Source: Liquidambar formosana (Eukaryota > Streptophyta > Magnoliopsida > Saxifragales > Altingiaceae). Taken from it: a stretch of 64,000 nt of DNA. Location: assembly GCA_039720395.1 (NCBI GenBank), contig CM077833.1:27488271-27552270 (forward strand). Direction: 5' to 3'. Position numbers and translations under genes: made by a program. Each line of letters starts with the position of its first letter. Positions within the stretch are counted from its first letter, which is position 1. The notes below the pieces were generated by a model that did not search any database, had not been told where the DNA came from, and was given only the letters and a program-made list of their open reading frames with translations. Positions 55,235 through 64,000 of this stretch are shown in pieces.

Positions 55235-56569
55235 TCATTGTTGCAGGTGGAGCAATACATTTTGCAAAAGACCTTGATCACATTGAACTTGATGAGGGAG
55301 ATTGCCTTCTCGTTCCAACCTTTGCTTACTAATATGTGGCAACTTATAATTATTCCCACCATGAACTTTCATGATCTCAATCATACACAATTGCAATGTT
55401 AAAAATACATGCTCTAGGCTTTTGGATGACAACTCATTATAAGACTTCTCAACAGCATTGACGAGCTCATCGATCGTTGTGGGTGCTTCTTGATGTTGTA
55501 GAGATTGAATTGCCCTAAAAAACCCAAGATCCAAAACATTCAAATCTGGACTATTTGGAGGTTGAAAGCATAAACGGATGTCAAATCCATCTCTTGATGC
55601 AGCTTCAAGGAATTCCATATCACCAGGGTCAATATGAGGTTTTGCATTATCTTGTTGAATGAATATTGTACTTGGAGTAGTTGAATTGCTACAAGGCCAC
55701 TTGGCTCGAATTGCTGGTAAAACCTTCTCAATCAAACATGATCGGATGACATCTTTAGTAATTGACATAATCGGCTTTGTTTCTAAAGTTCCCGCAACAC
55801 GATTCTTACTATTGCGTTTTGCATGCTCTTTGTATGTAAAAGGAAAAATTCCAATTTTCCCAGAAAATTCTTCATTGCGAGACATATCAAATCTCGGACG
55901 AGCTACGGCAACTAAAAACATGATTTTTGCTATGAATCTTTTACTTTTGCAAGTCCTCAGAGGCTCATCCTCATTTGGAAGAAGGTAATACTTCTCTGCC
56001 GTTTTGGACATGTAAAACCACTTTTCATCTATGTGAACAAAGTTAGACATATCAATGAACATTGGGTTAGTATTGATGGTACCTGGATCAAGCATCGACA
56101 AGCAAAATTGCAACCTTGCTTTCTTATTTCCATCTGTTAGATAAGGCTTCATTGCGTTGGAATGAGGCCTTATAAAACCTTCTTTGATTCGTCTATGCAA
56201 TATTGACTTGGCCACGTTCAAAGCTTTAGCGAATGATCGGATATTCGTGCGGCGCCGTAAAGGAATTGCTGAAACTTGGTTTAAATCAAGCTGAACTCGT
56301 TTGCGCCCAACTCTACCCAAAAGTCTAGGAGACACATCAACAATTGATCCATTCAGAAGATGAAATTTTGCTTGTTGCCAAATCCGACGAACAGATCGTT
56401 CAGAAACTGAGAATAAGGCAGCAACAGATGCAATAACACCATTTTTGAATCGTTGCCCATTCTCGCTATGCTTCAATAACGCCTCAAAGATAGCCTGGCG
56501 TTGATCCTTTGTTAAATTCTTCTTCTTGTTTTTGGACATAGTGGGATCTATTTCTCGCAAGATAACCAT
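55235..56569 (-). CDS. Mariner-like transposase (DD39D)
   Basis: Predicted 444 residues, no introns or stops. It cuts and pastes DNA at TA sites by binding the terminal repeats. The N-terminus holds helix-turn-helix segments (about residues 15-65, VAALFSVSERSVRRIWQQAK; second around RSFAKALNVAKSILHRRI). The catalytic Asp residues are in VHIDEKWFYM, IFIQQDNAKPHI and NVLDLGFF. The last two are separated by 39 residues, the plant mariner-like signature. The C-terminus (NNYKLPHISKQRLEREG) is typical. A second in-frame ATG (56537-56539) would give a protein ten residues shorter, starting MSKNKKKNL; either may be used. An overlapping upstream frame (56484-57029) is minisatellite-derived and rejected. 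Confidence 0.93.
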   Translation of the reverse strand: MVILREIDPTMSKNKKKNLTKDQRQAIFEALLKHSENGQRFKNGVIASVAALFSVSERSVRRIWQQAKFHLLNGSIVDVSPRLLGRVGRKRVQLDLNQVSAIPLRRRTNIRSFAKALNVAKSILHRRIKEGFIRPHSNAMKPYLTDGNKKARLQFCLSMLDPGTINTNPMFIDMSNFVHIDEKWFYMSKTAEKYYLLPNEDEPLRTCKSKRFIAKIMFLVAVARPRFDMSRNEEFSGKIGIFPFTYKEHAKRNSKNRVAGTLETKPIMSITKDVIRSCLIEKVLPAIRAKWPCSNSTTPSTIFIQQDNAKPHIDPGDMEFLEAASRDGFDIRLCFQPPNSPDLNVLDLGFFRAIQSLQHQEAPTTIDELVNAVEKSYNELSSKSLEHVFLTLQLCMIEIMKVHGGNNYKLPHISKQRLEREGNLPHQVQCDQGLLQNVLLHLQQ

Positions 56570-56602
56570 GTGTAATTACCGTACTTGTTAGAAGGAGAGT
56601 AG

Positions 56603-56967
56603 TTTGAACAAGAGCAGGAATTTTTTTTTTTTTTTCTCTCTTGAACAGGGGAGAACAGGGGAGTGGTGGGAAGGAGTAGCAGGACTTTTTTTTTTTTTTT
56701 TTCCTCTTTTGAATAGGGGAGAACAGTGGAGTCGTGGGTGGGAAGGAGTAGGAGGACTTGATTTTTTTTCTCTTTTGAACAGGGGAGTCGTGGGTGGGAA
56801 GGAGTAGGACTTGATTTTTTTTCTCTTTGGAACAGGGGAGAACAGGGGAGTTGTTGGTGGGAAGGAGTACGACTTGTTTTCTTTTTCTCTTTTGAACAGG
56901 GGAGAACAAAAGGAGTAGCAGGACTTGTTTTCTTTTTCTCTTTTGAACAGGGGAGAACAGGGGAGTA
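56603..56967. repeat. Minisatellite, about six units, in mariner 5' region
   Basis: Units of about 50-65 bp built on TTTTTCTCTTTTGAACAGGGG, AGAACAGGGGAGT and GGGAAGGAGTAG. Units vary in length and in their T-run. It lies upstream of the transposase start and so could hold its promoter. Confidence 0.85.
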
Positions 56968-57338
56968 GGAGTACTACGTTGAATGAAAAATGAATAAATC
57001 CCCTGAAAAGATAAATTTGAGGAGGTCAAATCCCTCTTTTTAAGGGAAATATCCGGGTGTTTTAAAATTGTTTGAAAATTTTGGCAAAATTGGTTGGAGC
57101 CTTTTTTTTAGGAGTATCAGCAAAAACTAGGATGGTTTGAATAAATCCCTACTTTTTTGGCGCTAAATCTTGGGGGGTGGCCGGGAGGGTGACCCACTTA
57201 CAACTTGTTTTTTGTCTTGTTTGGAATAGTAAAGGAAGGGTATTTATGGAAAATAAAATTTAGTCAATGCATTTTTTATGTTTTCTTAATTTGCGTGTTT
57301 TGTCAAACCTGGCCTATCTTTTAGGGACGGAGGGAGTA

Positions 57339-58735
57339 GTTATTATAACCCTTCAATGTTATTTGCTCACCTCTCTTATTTTAATTTTTCAATGTTTATA
57401 TAAGACCTGTAATTAAGCCTGAGCCTAAGTACTAGTTCTTTTCAACTTAATGGGCCTATGGTAGGAAGGATATGGTTTGGAGCTATATAAGGCTCAAGAA
57501 ATGGTTTTGAAGCAAATTTGCTATATTTACCACATCATCATTCAAAATAAATGATGGTTGGAGGTGGAGAGAATAGTTGGTATGGTAGAAAATAACTCAT
57601 ATGCATTATAACAATTACTTTTTTCATATAATGTATTTTATTGTAACAATACATTTTTACTCTGTAACGATGCAAAAAATGAGTTTGCATTATTCTTTTG
57701 CATGGTCTTTCCACTATCAACGAACCAGATGTTATACTCTTTTCTTTCAATTCTTTTCCATAAATTATGTAATTCTAGGTTATCCACATATAGCACTGGA
57801 ACATTTCTCATGTTATCCATCCACTTTTCCTCATAAGGGGTCTTACAAATTCCAAGTGCTTATCTCTTGGACCATCCCACTAGAAGGGAATGAATATGTT
57901 ATCTAAGAACATTTTGTTCCTACAAGTCTTTAAAGGCTTCAAACAATACAAACGTTGTACTCCTATCCGGCATCTTGAGTAACAATTTACGGAGAATTTT
58001 CTAATATCCTAATTCTTTTTGCCAACTCTCTCATATTGGGTACAGTAAAATTTTGATGGGTTTGTCATATATGTTCTCTCTAGCTATTCTCTCATATTAG
58101 ATGGGAATCGGGAAACCATAGATTCTAGATAGATTCATGGGCTTGGGCAATTGGTACATTGGGTTGAGCTTGAAAAGTCGGGCAATCCGAACTCGACCTA
58201 TATATATATTAATGTTTTAAATTCCTAAAGTGTTGTTTAATTATTTTATGCTTTTATCTTCTTTTTTATTTAATTTTTTAAAAAAAAATAATCTTTTGGT
58301 GAAAATTTGTAGTTTTAATTAATATGAATTTCAGGTTAATCAATAGAATTTGAATAATTACGATTTGTGGGTATATGTAATAATGCATTTTTATTCATTA
58401 AAGCATGTTATCTAAAAATTAATAAGAAAGAAAACAATGGCCAATTGGCTTAACTCAACATCAACCTATGTAACCTGAGCCCAACCCAAACACACCCAAT
58501 CCCGAGCACAAGCTAGCTAGGGAGGCTCAACCGAAACTTGAATTGAGTTAGGCTTGATTTGAAGGTTATATACTTAGGGATGAACATGGATTGATCTCTC
58601 AACCTGCCAAGTAACAGCCCAAGGACTCCTCATAGTGGACAAGCTAGTTGGTTTCAACTTCTTCCATTTGCCATTGGAACCATGGATGTTAGAGTGGGGA
58701 CCTATGAGTTGATGAATGACATTTATTTTGGGACC
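57339..58735. repeat. Duplicated intergenic block
   Basis: No gene. It matches 25790-27273 almost throughout, including the TA-rich run near 58200 (short here) and CCCGAGCACAAGCTAGCTAG. Confidence 0.7.
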
Positions 58736-58743
58736 CCCACATG

Positions 58744-59134
58744 TAGGGGTGTAACATGGTTTAGGTAGACTCAAGGACCGGACCAGTCCAAATAGTAATC
58801 GATCCGGTTTCAGTTTTAAATTTATAAGAATCGTTCAATTCGGTTCGGTCCACAGTTTAGGGGGTTTAAGAATCGGACTAGATAGAATTCTTGGATTCCA
58901 AAAAAGAAAAAAAAATGTATATAATATATTATACTCCATATATAAGTATTATTCATTGAATAATAATACTTGTTCAATAATCTTACCTTTTACCAAAAAA
59001 AAAAAAGAATCGGACCGTTTTTTCCGATCCGATCCAATGCCTATTTTGGTCTGGTTCTAGTTCAAATTTTGAAGTCCCAAATTAGTTTGGTCGGATTCAA
59101 ATATACCTTTGACCCGGACCAAGTTGCACTCCTA
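58744..59134. mobile_element. hAT-type MITE with clean 8-bp duplication
   Basis: Begins TAGGGGTGTAACATGG and ends AGTTGCACTCCTA, with CCCACATG on both sides (58736-58743, 59135-59142). Paralogue of 27282-27700. Confidence 0.88.
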
Positions 59135-59142
59135 CCCACATG

Positions 59143-60495
59143 TACTAGGACAGGAATTTGGGTAAATGTGTTGGTTTTATTATCGCCATCATTTTCTAAA
59201 TTCATGCAATCCTAAAACCATTAATAGTTTAACCACATCCAAGACTCCCTCGCCGTGAGAATGTGAGTTCTAAACTTTTACTTCTTTGGAATTGAATCTT
59301 TTACTTGTTATTGATCATGCTCATTTTCCTAAGTGCCTACGAAGTTTGCCCAAAAATACATCAATCTCAGTGAGGGATTAAGATGGGATCTTGGCAAAAT
59401 GAGTTTGGAAAACTCTGTGTTAGAAGTAAGTTTGAATCCCTTGATAAGATATTTCCTTGTTTATTCCATCATAAGATTAAAACCCCTATCCTTTTTATTA
59501 ATAAATTTCCTTTGCAATAGGCTCTCTCATTGCGCCCACTACAACCAATGCAGCCCCAAAAGATTCCTCACTCCGGAGCGAACCAGGTAGAAAAAGAAGA
59601 ACTACATGAGGTGGTGAAAAGATAGGGGGACAATTAATTATTGGAACATTTCCACCGAAAGGGAAGGAATCTATTTTTCCATAACATGGGAAAAATGATC
59701 TTATTGGGGAAAGATCGATGTTGCATGGGTCCACCGCCTACTTCATGATTATTGGTCCACCTCCTACTTCATTCCTCCTTATCTTTGGTGCTTGATATTC
59801 AGATGCTGAACATTTGATCTGAAAATGATGATACCAAACGATCAAACGCCCCTTGATGAGGTGCTAAATTTAGGCATAAATTCTTCTCTCCCCACCCTGC
59901 CCCACCTTCTTTCCTTTCTAATTTTTACTTTACGTTTAATACTTGTGACGTCATTAATGTCTTTAAATGGCGTTAGGAATAGATGTAATTTGCATAGGAA
60001 TTTTTTATTTTCACTTTAAATCCTAAGGTAAATTATTATTGAAAATTCTCTTAAAATTTTGGCACGGTTTGATTGCACTTTTTAAAAGATATTTTTTTTA
60101 AGTAATAAAAGTCATTTTTTACTTTCTTACTTTTTGTTTTTAAGTAAAAGCAATAAAAGCAAAAACACGTGTGTTAAAATTGATTTTACCAGTATTTGTT
60201 AAATGTAATGGGAAATTCTACCGAATCATCGTTGCACAAATAAACATTTAGAACAAACACAACCTCTCTCAATCACAAATATTTCGAGTTAGAGTCAAAC
60301 TCGTCTAAAAAATAAAAATGACTTTTACAATCAAATTTTCGTCGTTTTTGCTTAAAATCAAATATTTTGCCCTTTTGCTTTCTAAAAGTCTTTTTTATTT
60401 TCTCTAACCAAATAGTGTTTTTTGCTTTTTCAACTTTTTATTTGCACGTCCAAATGCTTTCATGTATGTGTAGCGTACCTACATGCATAATGGGT
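59143..60495. repeat. Type III upstream block with an extra segment
   Basis: No supported gene. Matches 27709-29100 except for 59248-59602 (about 355 bases, absent from the paralogue, no clear duplication) and lacks the TRIM (empty site near 60290). From 60058 the TTGGCACGGTTTGATTGC MITE-like sequence recurs. Confidence 0.65.
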
Positions 60496-60508
60496 CCACA
60501 GAGTGCTC

Positions 60509-60585
60509 AAACAGTGCATGCAATCTAGATAAGTTGGAATCGAGAAGAAAGTTGCACATATGAGGTGAGGTAGCCTCTATATAAA
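60509..60585 (+). promoter_or_regulatory. Core promoter of type III gene (copy 2)
   Basis: AAACAGTG 60509-60516, GATAAG 60528-60533, TATATAAA 60578-60585; same spacing as the first type III copy. Confidence 0.75.
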
Positions 60586-60659
60586 CCCCTCAGTTTATAC
60601 GTACCTTAGTCATCACAGGCACTATCTGTTCATTCCCCTAAATTAATCCCTAGCAAACC

Positions 60660-61016
60660 ATGATGTGGTCCACGACCACCGACTATAAGTGTCCGCAGGT
60701 GCCAGTGCCGGCGCCGACGCCGGTGCCAATGACTGAAGAGGAGTTGAAGGAGTTTTTCAAGAGTCAAGACACCAACGGCGATGGCCGCCTTGACAACGAA
60801 GAGCTTAGGAGGGCCTTCAAAAGACTGGGTTCATGGTTCCCTCCGTGGCCAGCTTACCGAGGGCTAGGCCATGCTGACCAAAATAGAGATGGATTCATCA
60901 GCGGCGACGCCGAGATGAACGATCTTGTAAAGTACGCTCGGAAACATGGGTATACTGTTTTTTCGGGAAAAAAACCCGGGCCTTTTCCCCCAACAAAACA
61001 CGATGGGTGTTATTAA
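60660..61016 (+). CDS. Small two-EF-hand Ca2+-binding protein, type III (copy 2), extended C-terminus
   Basis: Predicted 118 residues (an ATG one codon on, 60663, is also possible). Pro-rich N-terminus as in the 29266 copy. Loop 1 is DTNGDGRLDNEE, canonical. Loop 2 is the 13-residue DQNRDGFISGDAE, followed by Met-Asn instead of Met-Asp. Where the first copy stops after FSGK, this copy has an inserted segment (about 60969-60997) that removes the stop and adds 14 residues (KPGPFPPTKHDGCY). Poly(A)-like AATAAA near 61230. Soluble EF-hand protein; role unknown. Confidence 0.86.
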   Translation: MMWSTTTDYKCPQVPVPAPTPVPMTEEELKEFFKSQDTNGDGRLDNEELRRAFKRLGSWFPPWPAYRGLGHADQNRDGFISGDAEMNDLVKYARKHGYTVFSGKKPGPFPPTKHDGCY

Positions 61017-61249
61017 GGAGACTTTCTTATTTTTTTTTGGGTAAGTTTTCAAGAGACCTACTTTGTTCTACTTATGGAAAGGACTGCAAAAATGATATAT
61101 ATATATATATATATAGTTTGTTCTGTGCTCACCGTACGGCTACGTGTTTGTGTAGTTGCCAAACCGCAGCCGTCCAATGCGCGTAGGGCCGCGGAACTTG
61201 GCTATGTAGTATGTATAATTAGCTCTCAATAAAAGTCCCTCTTTCCTTA

Positions 61250-61507
61250 TAGTTTCAAGATCTTGAATTCCCCTCTGTTACAATGTTGTGTTATTTATTT
61301 ATTTAGTGTAGATATATTCATCTTTTTGGGTTGAGACTAGCTATTTCCACAAATCATTTTTTTCTTCAAATCTTTCACATGAGGTAAGATCCCATAAATC
61401 CCATGGGAAAGAGTAAGGGTAAAAACTTGGGAAAAGGAGTTTGAGTGAATAGAATTTGGGCTCCTTTGGGTGTCTAAATGAAAATTAAACAATTTTATAA
61501 AGTATTA
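61250..61507. repeat. Type III 3' flank
   Basis: No gene; matches 29865-30150. Confidence 0.65.
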
Positions 61508-61517
61508 AAGGCACATA

Positions 61518-61891
61518 ACCTTCTTCCCAACTCAAGTTGAGGCTATTGCTATGCAGTTGGTTGTGGGATTTGCTCGAGATTTGGGTTTGAGATGTGTGAT
61601 CATGGAAGGTAATAATTTAGAAGTGATTCAATCCATTAATTTACATGAAGAGGCCCGATTGATAATTGATTTGATCATTGAAGATGCTCGATTGGAGGCG
61701 AGGAGGTCGTTTGATTTTGTAGATTTTAAGCATGTAGGTAGGTTAGGCGATTCAATGGTTAATAACCTTACCAGATATGCATCTGTTTTAGATAATCTTC
61801 TTGTATGGATGGAAGAGGTCCCACCATGTGTGAGGGACTATTTCCAGGCTGACCTTCATTCTAGTTCTCTTTAAAACTCTATTGATTTCTA

Positions 61892-61928
<37 letters not shown>
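61518..61928 (+). pseudogene. Retroposed RNase H-like fragment with poly(A) tail
   Basis: A 411-bp insert flanked by AAGGCACATA (61508-61517, 61929-61938) and ending in about 29 A. The empty site is present near 30142-30155. It encodes about 120 residues in frame from near 61530, resembling the plant RNase H-like domain (RVT_3) at the C-terminus of LINEs and in stand-alone copies: QVEAIAMQLVVGFARDLG, VIMEGNNLEVIQSI and the HVGRLGDS..NNLTRYA end. The usual ESDS is EGNN and the late Asp is Asn, so catalysis is probably lost. No start codon is clearly favoured (61551 possible). Either a 5'-truncated LINE or a processed fragment. Confidence 0.8.
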
Positions 61929-61929
<1 letters not shown>

Positions 61930-61938
61930 AGGCACATA

Positions 61939-62345
61939 TTTAGCATCTTAAATGAAAAAATTCAAGAGAATGACAACCATCCTCATAAATAAAAATGATA
62001 ATTCAAAATAGTGGCATTTTATAGATTTTTAATACTTTATCCTATAACATCAACAATAATAACGATTCTAACCTTTGTTAATAGTCTCGTTCCAAGTGAT
62101 GGATTTGTGTGTGTGTGTGTGTGTGTGTGTTTTTTTTGGGTACATTGGGAGGGGTTTGAATCCTCCTAAAGTATGGGGGTCAACCGATTACCCTCCTAAT
62201 ATATGTTCAAAATCATGCAATGTGCACCCAAAATTTTTAAATTCTTTCAATTAATCACATCGTTGACTTTTTTAAAATTAGATAGCATTAGGGGAGTTGA
62301 TCAATCTAATCTAATCTAATTTCTCAAATTTCCAAACAGGCCTTA
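61939..62345. repeat. Type III 3' flank with GT microsatellite
   Basis: No gene. Matches 30156-30320; a (GT)n run at 62106-62130 is followed by about 215 bases absent from the paralogue (62131-62345). Confidence 0.65.
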
Positions 62346-62598
62346 AGGCAACGTAACTTTTAACCATTTATAGCCTTCATTTCCTTTTCTTTTTCTTTTT
62401 TTCTTTTTTTTTTTGTGAAAAAGTTTACTTAAACGATAGATTTTGGAAAAACCTTTTTCTGTAAAGTTGTTCAAAATGATGTTTTCTAATGGATATTGTG
62501 ACTGGTTTTTGTAAAAACCTTTTATATTTGGCATAAAATCTTAAAAACCAAAACAAAAGGGGGGTTGATAAAAAAGTGGGGTTGCGTTAGCCGTTCCC
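62346..62598. mobile_element. Half hAT-type MITE
   Basis: Right half of the GGGAACGG family, ending GTTGCGTTAGCCGTTCCC, with the left end missing. Paralogue of about 30345-30557. Confidence 0.65.
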
Positions 62599-63489
62599 TA
62601 ACCCTCTATTTGGTTCATGGATTCTACTGGGAAAAAAAATGAGGAGGAAAAAAAAATGAAAAGAAAAGATAAAATCATATCAAACTAAAATTATTTCAAT
62701 TCTTATTATTCTTCCAATTTTCCATTGCAACCAAATAAAGAAAAGTATAATTTCTTATATTTTATTTTTTTTCTTGATAAAATCCACAAACCAAATAGAG
62801 CCTAGTTGTCACAGGCCTGTGATAAGTCCACAGCAAGATGGATTTAGTCTTGAACTGGCCCAATATCTGGACTGAATTAACAAGATGAACGAAGGCTGAG
62901 CCAACTAAATAAGAATGGGCTTGAGCGGTGGACAAATCTTAAGGGACAAACACAAACCACTCTTGATGATATCCCCACCAAAGAGTGATGTGTTTGAATT
63001 TCAATGGAAAATACTATTCATCTCAACAATTTTTTATTTTCTAAACCTCTCACATGAGGTAGGATGTCATAAGTCACACATCAATGTGGCCTTCGCCCAA
63101 TGGGAAAGAGTGGATAAGAAGTTGGGAAACGGAGTTCAAGTGAAAAGAATTTTGACCCGTTTAGGTGTCCAAATGAAAATTAAAAAAATTTACATAGTAC
63201 TAAAAGCACTAATCTAGTACATTAAACGGAAAAAAAAATTCAAGAGAATGGCAATCATCATCACAAATGATAGCAAAAATTTAAAATAGTAGCATTTCAT
63301 AGATTTCATAATGATGACTTCAGCCTTTCTTAATAGTGTCATTTCAAGTGATGGATTTGTGTTTTTAACACCATGTAAAATACGCTATAATTGTGTAATT
63401 TTTTTATTAAACGACCGAACGGGTTCTTACTCAGCTTCAATCGAATATAAATTTTTTACTAAACAACCAAAGTTGGAATCAAGATAAAT
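62599..63489. repeat. Type III 3' flank, between gene and ghost
   Basis: No gene. 62800-63480 matches 30590-30618 plus 31031-31689 without the MITE at 30619-31022. 62599-62800 is unique and AT-rich, with ends CTATTTGGTTCATGGATT / AATCCACAAACCAAATAGAG inverted, so a small MITE is likely. Confidence 0.65.
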
Positions 63490-63650
63490 TTTTACAAGTG
63501 AGGCGAGTTAGCCTCTATATGAGCCCCTCAGTTTCTACGTACCTTGTCATCATAGGCACTATCCGTTCAATGCCCAAAATTAATCACTTGGTTATTTAAT
63601 TTTATCTCATATATGATGTATAATTAGCCCTCAATAAAAATCCCCCTTTC
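63490..63650 (+). pseudogene. Type III EF-hand gene ghost (copy 2)
   Basis: Same structure and junction (about 63585) as 31690-31870: promoter and early 5' UTR joined to 3' UTR with no coding region. The TATA box here has decayed to TATATGAG. The poly(A)-like CTCAATAAAAATCC is kept. Confidence 0.85.
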
Positions 63651-64000
63651 ACCTCACTAAACCATTTTTTTGATAAAGCACTTGACATGTTTGCCATCAC
63701 GTACCTAATGAAAAGATGAAAATTAAGATGACTTTTAAGCACGTTTTTTGTTTAGTTTAGTTTGGGTTTTTTATTCTTTATTTTTTTTATAAAAAAATAA
63801 AAAAAATTCTTTTGCATTAATTTTTTTTGAAATATTCAAAACTGACTTCTAAATTTAAGTGTGTGTGTGTGTTTTTATTTCTTTTTTTTTTTGGTTAAAA
63901 AATTTAAGTGTTACGTTTTGATTTATATACCGAAATGGGCCGGATTCTGAGAACATCACCCACAAAATCCAGATGATCCACCACGGCTACTATTCCTTCA
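63651..64000. repeat. Tail of duplicated block, runs off window
   Basis: No gene. Matches about 32190-32418 (TTGACATGTTTGCCATCACG; CCACAAAATC.AG.TGATCCACCACGG), with an extra GT/T-rich stretch. Confidence 0.7.

Larger units (their letters stand above)
54276..57336 (-). mobile_element. Mariner-like element, 3061 bp, apparently complete
   Basis: Perfect 25-bp terminal inverted repeats beginning CTCCCTCCGTCCCTAAAAGA. It is flanked by TA (54274-54275, 57337-57338). Uninserted paralogues read AAAAAGGATAGTTATTG (near 42230, and near 45085 with one change), giving an exact TA target. It contains an uninterrupted 444-residue transposase with a DD39D triad. The 3' side (54470-54960) is an unusual GC-rich CCGCTGC-repeat stretch, and the 5' side has a minisatellite. 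TIRs, target and ORF make this a candidate autonomous, recently active copy. Confidence 0.95.

Noticed and set aside
56484..57029. 181-codon minus-strand frame upstream of transposase
   Set aside because: Encoded by the minisatellite (FSPVQKRKR repeats) and overlaps the transposase start out of frame.

Overview
This window looks like nuclear DNA of a flowering plant, probably a eudicot (inferred; no species is recognised). It is AT-rich, has many MITEs, and carries Ty3/gypsy, Helitron, mariner, hAT, PIF/Harbinger, TRIM, SINE and LINE-type insertions around small intronless host genes with TATA promoters.

The host content is one local array of short two-EF-hand (calmodulin/polcalcin-like) genes, all on the + strand. 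There are three subfamilies. Type I (starts 2792 and 43584) has an N-terminus like MVR..PKSIPA. Type II (5382, 37154, 49780) starts MP.F. Type III (29266, 60660) has a Pro-rich N-terminus. All seven copies share a promoter layout of AAACAGTG, then GATAAG 14-19 nt later, then a TATA box 50-64 nt after that. Five further loci keep flanking or promoter sequence but have lost the coding region: type II near 1630, type I near 21074 and 41351, type III near 31794 and 63585. The order is ghost II, I, II, ghost I, III, ghost III, II, ghost I, I, II, III, ghost III, as expected from repeated segmental duplication followed by gene loss. Most of the intergenic DNA is the same block repeated two to four times. 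The blocks therefore act as empty-site controls for one another, which let me set the ends of many insertions exactly.

Regions: 1-6600, ghost II, gene I and gene II with flanks. 6600-18200, an 11.6-kb Tat-like Ty3/gypsy element on the minus strand with 700-bp LTRs. Its gag-pro-pol is one frame broken by two TAG codons, and a multi-exon gene lies antisense on the + strand with one frameshift. 18200-27000, duplicated flank holding a hAT MITE, ghost I, a Helitron with a nested solo LTR, and a 737-bp hAT MITE. 27000-34500, gene III and ghost III, with a hAT MITE, a TRIM and a fold-back element. 34500-47200, gene II, ghost I and gene I, with a PIF/Harbinger-type insertion. 47200-54275, gene II, MITEs and a SINE. 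54276-57336, a mariner-like element with 25-bp TIRs and an uninterrupted transposase. 57337-64000, second gene III and ghost III, with a retroposed RNase H fragment.

The EF-hand genes probably encode small cytosolic Ca2+ sensors or buffers (inferred from the motifs only). The most notable signals are the repeated excision of whole coding regions while promoters survive, N-terminal divergence of type II beside a nearly invariant EF-hand body, and a 12/13/14-residue series in the second Ca2+ loop.
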